23,601 nt of DNA, from positions 760,841 to 784,441 of the forward strand of contig BJOX01000215.1 in assembly GCA_009731375.1 (NCBI GenBank), written 5' to 3'. Shown here one piece after another: positions 18,627-23,601 of the stretch (its first letter is position 1; each line of letters opens with the position of its first letter). This DNA comes from Paulinella micropora (lineage: Eukaryota > Cercozoa > Imbricatea > Euglyphida). The notes under the pieces were generated by a model. It did no database searches, was not told where the DNA came from, and saw only the letters and a list, made by a program, of their open reading frames with translations. A program made the translations under genes and the position numbers.

Positions 18627-19445
18627 ATGATGAAGATTAACAATGTCAAGGTGAAGCCAGTAAAACAAGAGGGTGATGGAAACAAAAAAGCAAAAGGTTA
18701 TAAATTGTTCAATGAGCCGTATGCCAACATATTTCTACTCGCCCGTAAGAAGAGCGGTAAGACGACAGCACTCTTTGAAATACTGAAACGGACTACAGAC
18801 AGAAAAACCCGTATTGTCATTATTGCTTCAACAATTCACAAGGACTACATTTATAAAGCAATGGTAAAGCACTTTAAGAACAGAGGCAACCCGATTGCAA
18901 TATATACCTTTCTTAAATCAGATGGTGTTAATGTCATTGATTATGAGTTAGACAAACTGAACAGACATGACGAGCAACACGAAGGAGAAGTAAAACAGGA
19001 CAAAGAGGAAATAGAGAAGCCACAATTTCTTTATTTCGGAAAGGAAAAGAAAAAAGAAGAAGGAGATGAGAAGAAAGAAAGGCCAAGTAAGTATATTTCT
19101 CCAGAGGTTGTTTTTGTTTTGGACGATTTAGGGAGCGGATTAAGAGACAAGTCCGTAAGTGATTTGTTAAAAAAGAACAGACACTATAAATCAAAGGTTA
19201 TTATGTCTAGTCAGTATCTGAATGACCTACGGCCAGAAGCCATTAAGCAGTTAGATTATTTATTAATCTTTCCGGGTCAGTCTAAGGACAAAATGGAACT
19301 CGTGTATAAACACTTAGACTTATCTTTTGACTTTGATTACTTTCTTCAAAAGTATCACGAAGCAACAAAGGAGAGATTTAATTTTCTTTATGTCTCAAGT
19401 GTTGATGATGAGTTAAGAAAAAACTTTGCCTATCGCATGCGATAG
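18627..19445 (+). CDS. A32/FtsK-HerA-like genome packaging ATPase
   Basis: It is predicted to drive viral DNA into preformed capsids by ATP hydrolysis. The 272-aa protein has an intact Walker A-type loop, ARKKSGKTT (residues 39-47), and Walker B, VVFVLDDLGS (161-170), followed by a MSSQY sensor-like stretch (residues 193-197). Between them is a charged Lys/Glu-rich insert (about 112-155). The length and motif order fit the packaging ATPases shared by Polintons, PLVs, virophages and large DNA viruses. The start ATG lies directly after the ATATC of the upstream dyad element, with another Met at residue 2. The stop codon sits inside a perfect 18-bp palindrome. The frame is intact. Confidence 0.88.
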   Translation: MMKINNVKVKPVKQEGDGNKKAKGYKLFNEPYANIFLLARKKSGKTTALFEILKRTTDRKTRIVIIASTIHKDYIYKAMVKHFKNRGNPIAIYTFLKSDGVNVIDYELDKLNRHDEQHEGEVKQDKEEIEKPQFLYFGKEKKKEEGDEKKERPSKYISPEVVFVLDDLGSGLRDKSVSDLLKKNRHYKSKVIMSSQYLNDLRPEAIKQLDYLLIFPGQSKDKMELVYKHLDLSFDFDYFLQKYHEATKERFNFLYVSSVDDELRKNFAYRMR

Positions 19446-19468
19446 GCTATTGGAGATTTTCAATCTCC
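19429..19468. terminator. Palindrome at the ATPase stop plus adjacent hairpin
   Basis: CCTATCGCATGCGATAGG (19429-19446) is a perfect palindrome containing the ATPase stop codon. It is followed by GGAGATT TTC AATCTCC (19452-19468), a perfect 7-bp stem. T-rich DNA follows. The likely role is transcription termination or mRNA 3'-end formation. Confidence 0.6.
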
Positions 19469-19533
19469 GAAAATTTCTCACAAAGATTTAAATAATATTT
19501 TTAGAATTAATAAATATTTTTTTTCATAGTATA

Positions 19534-19851
19534 ATGGTAGTGAAGACATCTCGTGTTAAAGTCATTCCAACAATCGGCAAACGAACTATTAACTCAAGCA
19601 CCAACATGGCTGGAGGTAAAAAGAAAACTGGACGGAAGAATGGCAAGGGGCAGGCTGGCAGTAAAATTAACTGGCAAAAAGTGTGCAAAACCGCAATGGC
19701 TGTTGATAAATTTCTTCGCAATAATAAGTTAATCTCTAGGACTGCGGGAGCATTAAGTAGCGTTGGGGTACCTTACGCAGGTAGTGTTGGTGCTGTAGCA
19801 TCAAGACTGGGGTATGGTAAGCAGAAAGGGCGAGGAGCACTCAAGGTTTAG
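19534..19851 (+). CDS. Small basic core-like virion protein
   Basis: The 105-aa frame has a second plausible start at 19606 (MAGGKKKTGRKNGKGQ). It is very basic at the N-terminus. A helix (WQKVCKTAMAVDKFLRNNKL) follows, then a glycine/alanine-rich amphipathic segment (TAGALSSVGVPYAGSVGAVA) and a basic LGYGKQKGRG tail. Small proteins with a basic start, a hydrophobic middle and a GYG-basic end occur in PLV, adintovirus and Polinton gene sets. They are proposed to condense DNA or disrupt membranes, like adenovirus core proteins. That assignment rests on pattern only. The region upstream has TTTAGAAT (about 19499-19506), a half-site of the dyad seen at neighbouring genes. The stop runs into a hairpin. 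Confidence 0.65.
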   Translation: MVVKTSRVKVIPTIGKRTINSSTNMAGGKKKTGRKNGKGQAGSKINWQKVCKTAMAVDKFLRNNKLISRTAGALSSVGVPYAGSVGAVASRLGYGKQKGRGALKV

Positions 19852-20022
19852 TCCGCTTGCGGACAAACGACATGTGTTGTGTCTAGTTTTAAAGATATTT
19901 TTGATATTTTGTTGTGACTTCGTCATCACAAAACATCGATACCATTATTTTTTCCTAAAATAAAAAATCGATGTTTTAGAATAAGCGAGAATGCGAAGCA
20001 TGAAGCGCACTTCTAAAATATC
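19851..20022 (+). promoter_or_regulatory. Intergenic hairpin plus dyad element, copy 2
   Basis: GTCCGC TT GCGGAC (19851-19864) is a perfect hairpin overlapping the last base of the preceding stop. It is followed by TTGTGA...TCACAA. AAACATCG (19931-19938) and CGATGTTT (19969-19976) flank AT-rich DNA. TTTAGAAT (19975-19982) is answered by TTCTAAAATATC (20011-20022) with one mismatch. Unlike the ATPase and penton copies, ATATC is followed by AAAG rather than ATG. Confidence 0.7.
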
Positions 20023-21147
20023 AAAGAAACAGAAATTAAGACCCCCGCGGGCTTATAGGAATAAGAGCGGGAAACCATATATTATCCAGAAGGGTAAAAA
20101 ATATTATCTTAATTTCGGTAAAAAGACAAATGATATGAGCACACTTCAAATTGTTAAACTTTTTATAAAATACTTGAGCAGACCAAAAGCAAAGAAAAAA
20201 ACCAAGAAGGAAGACTTGCGAAAAGTCCAGAGTTTGTCGGAGATTGAGCAAAATACTAGAACCGCCATTAATGACCACTTAGACAAACTCAGAAAGGAGA
20301 AATACGAAAAGATTGATGAGATTGACCAAAAAGAGAAAAAGCACGAGTTGATGCTGAAGAAGAAAAGAAGAGGCAAGAAAGAAAAGACATAGCAGATGCT
20401 AAGGAAAGGCAGGATGAGTTAGCAAGGATACACCGCAATGAACTATCCGACATCAAGGAACGACAAGAACAAAAAGCCAGAGAACTAAGAAGGGAGCAAA
20501 AACTCATAGATGATGTAAAATATGAAGAAGATAGAAAAAATAGGATACATGCATTACCACAGACACCACAATATCAATATATTATGCCACCACAGCAGGG
20601 ACAACCACAAGCACCAACGACGCCACTTCCAAAACCCCCTACTGCAGAAGACACTGAACTAGATGATAACATAAAACTTTTGAAATCCGCTTATTATACT
20701 GATGAAGAGATTAAAGAAATGACTGATAGAATGATACAAAAAACAGCAGATGGTATTAAATTATTGAAACAGAAAAATGTAAAACTGACTGATATGAGGA
20801 AAGCACTAGCACAAGAAGAAAAAAAAGGGAAAGCAACGGAAAATGATGTTAAAAATTTACAATTTAAGCAAACAATGAAAGATGCCTTATCAAAAAAGTA
20901 TTTACCAGAAATAAAAATCGTTGATTTATCGCGGGCCTTAAAAAGGAAACTTGAAATGGACGGACATACAAAATTGAAACATAGAGAAAATAGCGAATGG
21001 ATTATGGCGATGGTAAAAAGGTTTAAAGTTAATGTAGGAAACGATGAGAAACAAATAAAAAAGAAAATAGCAGATTATGTTAATTATGATGAGTATATGG
21101 GGAAACAAGGAGGTACAGGTAGGAAATTACACCATACATTTGATTAA
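19991..21147 (+). pseudogene. Long coiled-coil protein, one frameshift
   Basis: The first part (19991-20392, 133 aa) begins with a basic region containing SGKPYIIQKGKKYYL, then Lys/Glu-rich helix. Near 20320-20345, an A-rich stretch, the coding signal moves to another frame. That frame stays open through a charged coiled coil (RQERKDIADAKERQDELARI) and a Pro/Gln-rich linker (about 20560-20640). It ends with a second helical region and a C-terminus ending GRKLHHTFD. The total is about 385 codons. The start is uncertain: the ATGs at 19991 and 20000 lie inside the upstream dyad element. The function is unknown; a scaffold or internal capsid protein is conceivable from its position between core protein and protease. 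Confidence 0.65.
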
Positions 21148-21206
21148 TAAATTATTTTCAATTGCGAAAAAAAAAAGACTTAACCCGCAAAGATTGGAAA
21201 CACACA

Positions 21207-22008
21207 ATGAACAAACATGATTTTGTAAATACTCTAACGAACAAAATGAATTCCGATCCAAATTTAGATAAACGAGTTTCAACAGATTTAAATATTGATG
21301 AAGGAATGCCCCAACCGCTAACCCCGAGCGTCGCGGAGACAACCATACCCCCGAGCATCACTTCACATCAACCACAGCCAGACCAAACACCACCAGAGGA
21401 AACAACCATACCTCCGAGAACAAGTTCTGCGGAGCAGAACATCGTGGCAAAGCCACTCATCGCGGAGACACCAGAGCAACCACAGACAGACGAGCAACAG
21501 CAAGAGCAACCACAGCAACAGGGTGAGGGGAGGGGACTAATGACTAATGAAATAGACGACATAATGAAAAAATATGGATGGTATCTCGGAGCAATAGCCA
21601 GTGATGAAATCTACAAGTTGAAGCCGGAAGCAGAAGGCAATACGGATTTATTATGAATTCAGACAATCACAACAAGCGGGGTCTCATTGGATCGCCGTAT
21701 GGATAAGTCTAGATAAAGACAGGAGTGTTGAAGTGTATGACCCATTAGCACTTTACGAGCCGACAGAAGACTTTCAGCAACAAATGAAAAGACTAATAGA
21801 CAAAAGTCATCCAGATAGTTATTTGTTAATGAAGGTTAATCAAGTAAAACAACAATCAGACACATCAGACACGTGCGGTTGGCATAGTATGAGGTTTTTA
21901 ATGGAGCGAGCAAAAGGTATTAAATTCAAATTTGCCAGTGGCTACACAGACCTAAAAGAAGAAGAAGCAGAAAAATTAAAAGCACAGAATTGGGTATGGT
22001 CATTTTGA
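21207..22008 (+). pseudogene. Adenovirus-type cysteine protease (maturation protease), frameshifted
   Basis: The ATG at 21207 begins MNKHDFVNTLTNKM. A Pro/Gln/Thr-rich linker (about 21300-21530) follows, then the catalytic domain beginning GLMTNEIDDIMKKYGWYLGA. The catalytic His lies in GSHWIAVWISLD (codon 21685). The acidic residue is in the VYDPL context, Gln is in VKQQ, and the nucleophile is in DTCGWHSMRF (Cys codon 21874). These match the C48/C5-like proteases that process capsid proteins in Polintons, PLVs, virophages and adenoviruses. The coding signal passes through three frames: the first stops at 21654, a short second frame covers about 21641-21680, and the third runs to the stop at 22008. 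At least two indels therefore separate the N-terminal part from the catalytic residues. All motif residues survive. Confidence 0.8.
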
Positions 22009-22019
22009 CACATACATTT

Positions 22020-22218
22020 GATATTTGTTTGGAGGGGTTCCACCCCTACCATACCCCGCGGGTTTGGAAAGGGGCCCAGCCCCTTCCATAAACATCGGGG
22101 GCTACGCACTTTTAAGGATTACAATAAGCATTAATTTTTTTGAAAAAGAAAAAAACGATGTTTAGAATAAGCGAGAGTGATTACGCCCTTCGGTCAGTAA
22201 AGCGCAATTCTAAATATC
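22020..22218 (+). promoter_or_regulatory. Intergenic terminator/promoter module, copy 3
   Basis: It repeats the layout of 18437-18626: GATATTTGTTTGGAGGGG, a hairpin AGGGG TTCCA CCCCT, CCGCGGGTTTGGAAAG with GGGGC..GCCCC, AAACATCG (22090-22097) and CGATGTTT (22156-22163). TTTAGAAT (22161-22168) and ATTCTAAA (22207-22214) follow, then ATATC and the penton ATG at 22219. The core inside the second dyad differs from copy 1 (GATTACGCCCTTCGGTCAG), so the arms are conserved more than the loop. Confidence 0.75.
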
Positions 22219-23023
22219 ATGGAGTATAAAGGTGGTAGAAGCTCTGGAATTTACTACATAAATAGTAAAAATAGGATAACTGGCACAGACAGCGACTTTA
22301 CACACGAAATAAACTTAAAATCACTAGACAATCCCACACATTGTAAAATTCTTCATACTTATGTGCCGAAATCGTATTACTCTGTGGCTTCACCATATAA
22401 TACTTTTACATTATCCGAAGACGGGTATGAGGCTTTAATTACAATACCTGAGGGCAACTACACAATGAACAACTTAAAAAATAAACTGGCAGAGGTACTG
22501 ACGACAGAAAGTCCGAATGATTATACTTATGTAGTCTCAAGCAACAATACAAACACGGAAGCGGAGGATGGCAAATTAACATTCAGTGTTTCAAATAACG
22601 GAGGTATTCAACCGCAGTTTATATTTGATGGTGATACCCGTATTCATGAAGTTATGGGTTTTGATAGAAATTCAACATATTTCTTTGCTAATGATTTTAT
22701 TAAATCGCCAAATGTAATTATTCTAACTGGCGAAAAAACTCTTTATCTCCTTCAGTTAGAATAAAGGAGATAATCATGTGCTTCAAGAAATATACACCGC
22801 CAACGAAATTCCTTTCGGTTCTGTCATTTATGACGGCTCTGGTAGTGAATACGGGAAAACATTATCCGCAAGTTCAAATAATGTATTCAGGTTTTACTTG
22901 ACGGACGAAAACGACCAAGCAATAAATCTTAATGGTTTGGGAATTATGACATTACTGGTTTATCGTGAAACTAATTATTTTAGTTTATTTAATTCATTTT
23001 TCAATTTGTTGAAATCCCGATGA
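22219..23023 (+). pseudogene. Penton-like minor capsid protein (single jelly roll), frameshifted
   Basis: It is expected to form the pentameric capsid vertices next to the major capsid protein. The N-terminus reads SSGIYYINSKNRITGTDSDF. HTYVPKSYY and ITIPEGNYTMNNLKNKL follow; this IPEGNYT-type stretch is characteristic of PLV/Polinton penton proteins. The first frame stops at 22762-22764. The C-terminal part continues from about 22769 in another frame (LQEIYTANEIPFG, then INLNGLGIMTLLVYRE) to the stop at 23021-23023. The junction around 22735-22770 needs more than one indel to read through. The total is about 265 codons, in the usual size range. The ATG is fixed by the upstream dyad element. 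Confidence 0.75.
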
Positions 23024-23215
23024 TATTTATCAACTACACTTTCATTCGTTTCACTCATTCTCGTTTGTTGATAAACATCGTTTTAAAACTTGAATGGATT
23101 ACGATGTTTTATGATGACGAAGTCAGAATAATATATCAATTATTTATTTTTTTCTATACTATTATATATTCTGGTGAATTAGTTAATTTACTCTACTTCA
23201 AAAACAAAACAAAAA
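23024..23215 (+). promoter_or_regulatory. Intergenic region before the major capsid gene
   Basis: TTTATCAAC (23026-23034) pairs perfectly with GTTGATAAA (23067-23075), a terminator-like hairpin right after the penton stop. AAACATCG (23073-23080) and CGATGTTT (23102-23109) form the fourth copy of the first dyad, here only 21 bp apart. The second dyad is degenerate: only GTTTTATG and AGAATAATATATC are recognisable. An AT-rich 100-bp leader with A-runs precedes the MCP ATG. Confidence 0.65.
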
Positions 23216-23601
23216 ATGCCAGTCCAATACGGCGGAGAACTTACTCACAGCCAAAGCGAACTTATCCGCGGTAAGTATTCGCTTAACAAACTTACTGCCC
23301 GCGAAAGTCTTGCGAGTGTGCCAATTACGAGTGTCGGAGGAATTGAATCAACTTTTGAAATTCCTACTCGTCCTTTGAACCTTGCGAGGTCTGTGTTGCG
23401 ATTTACCTACACACCAACGACTGGAGGAATCGGTCATTATAACAGAATTGCTATGGACTGCCTTTCAATGATTAAGACAATTGAACTGCGAAGCAGAAGC
23501 GGTCAGTATTTGTGTAATCTTCAACACGTGGGAAATTACACTAAGATGATTTGGAAACCTGAGATTTCTTATGATAGATTTATGGCTTTGGATAACCACG
23601 G
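23216..23601 (+). CDS. MCP: Major capsid protein (double jelly roll), 5' part only
   Basis: ATG at 23216; 128 codons are open to the window edge. The start reads MPVQYGGELTHSQSELIRG. The first jelly-roll strands contain FEIPTRPLNLARSVLRFTYT, a word (Y.LA/G.S.L.F-type) that is typical of PLV and Polinton major capsid proteins. It continues with CLSMIKTIELRSRSGQYLCN and HVGNYTKMIW. In this family the protein is usually several hundred residues and forms the trimeric capsomers. Only the N-terminal fraction is visible, so intactness cannot be judged. The A-rich Kozak-like context AAAAAATGCC supports this start. It is the last gene seen and follows the penton gene, a common pairing. Confidence 0.78.
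   Translation, partial: MPVQYGGELTHSQSELIRGKYSLNKLTARESLASVPITSVGGIESTFEIPTRPLNLARSVLRFTYTPTTGGIGHYNRIAMDCLSMIKTIELRSRSGQYLCNLQHVGNYTKMIWKPEISYDRFMALDNH

Noticed and set aside
20300-20400. Programmed ribosomal frameshift in the coiled-coil gene
   Set aside because: The A-rich site is compatible, but several other genes also have frame changes without slippery motifs. Mutation or assembly indels are the simpler explanation.
9905-23601. Retroviral-type integrase or tyrosine recombinase expected for such an element
   Set aside because: I found no frame with an HHCC zinc finger plus D,D-35-E pattern or with a tyrosine-recombinase R..HxxR..Y pattern in this window. It may lie right of 23601 or be absent.

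Overview
The window is a eukaryotic nuclear sequence with two contrasting halves. Bases 1 to about 9,900 are gene-poor, host-like DNA. This half is dominated by very long microsatellites (TATG/CATA/GATA tetramers, CATGT/AACAT/TGATC-type pentamers, a TATATG hexamer, GA and poly-C runs). Older dispersed repeats lie between them, including a roughly 410-bp GC-richer family present in four copies, and there are two assembly gaps (2218-2227 and 7479-8376). The one host-coding hint is a short GC3-rich, exon-like stretch at 4230-4313. The host species cannot be named from this sequence; nothing argues for a bacterium.

From about 9,905-9,961 onward the sequence becomes AT-rich, compact and intronless. 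It reads as an endogenous Polinton/Maverick-like or Polinton-like-virus (PLV) element that runs off the right edge. In order it carries: a protein-primed-type family B DNA polymerase with a zinc-finger N-terminal fragment cut off by one stop; a coiled-coil protein; a 33-aa basic/acidic miniprotein; a long virion-fibre gene with a Peptidase S74 chaperone end; a small membrane protein; a reverse-strand Cys-rich membrane protein; an unknown 127-aa protein; an A32/FtsK-like packaging ATPase; a small basic core-like protein; a long coiled-coil protein; an adenovirus-type cysteine protease; a penton-like minor capsid protein; and the first 128 codons of the double-jelly-roll major capsid protein. 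Integrase, helicase and terminal inverted repeats are not seen and would have to lie outside the window or be lost.

The gene set is coherent: the polymerase replicates the genome, the ATPase packages it, the protease matures the capsid, penton and MCP build the shell, the basic protein may condense DNA, and the fibre probably binds a host surface. The element is at least partly decayed. Several genes (fibre, membrane protein, long coiled coil, protease, penton) are broken by frameshifts, and the fibre and polymerase N-terminus carry in-frame stops of all three kinds. The 862-codon polymerase core, the ATPase, the 127-aa protein and the basic protein remain open.

The most unusual signal is regulatory. 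Four intergenic regions between structural genes carry the inverted pair AAACATCG...CGATGTTT. In three of them it is followed by a second dyad, TTTAGAAT...(A)TTCTAAA, which twice ends immediately before the start codon. Several stop codons are also followed by perfect hairpins. This looks like a shared terminator/promoter architecture for the structural genes.
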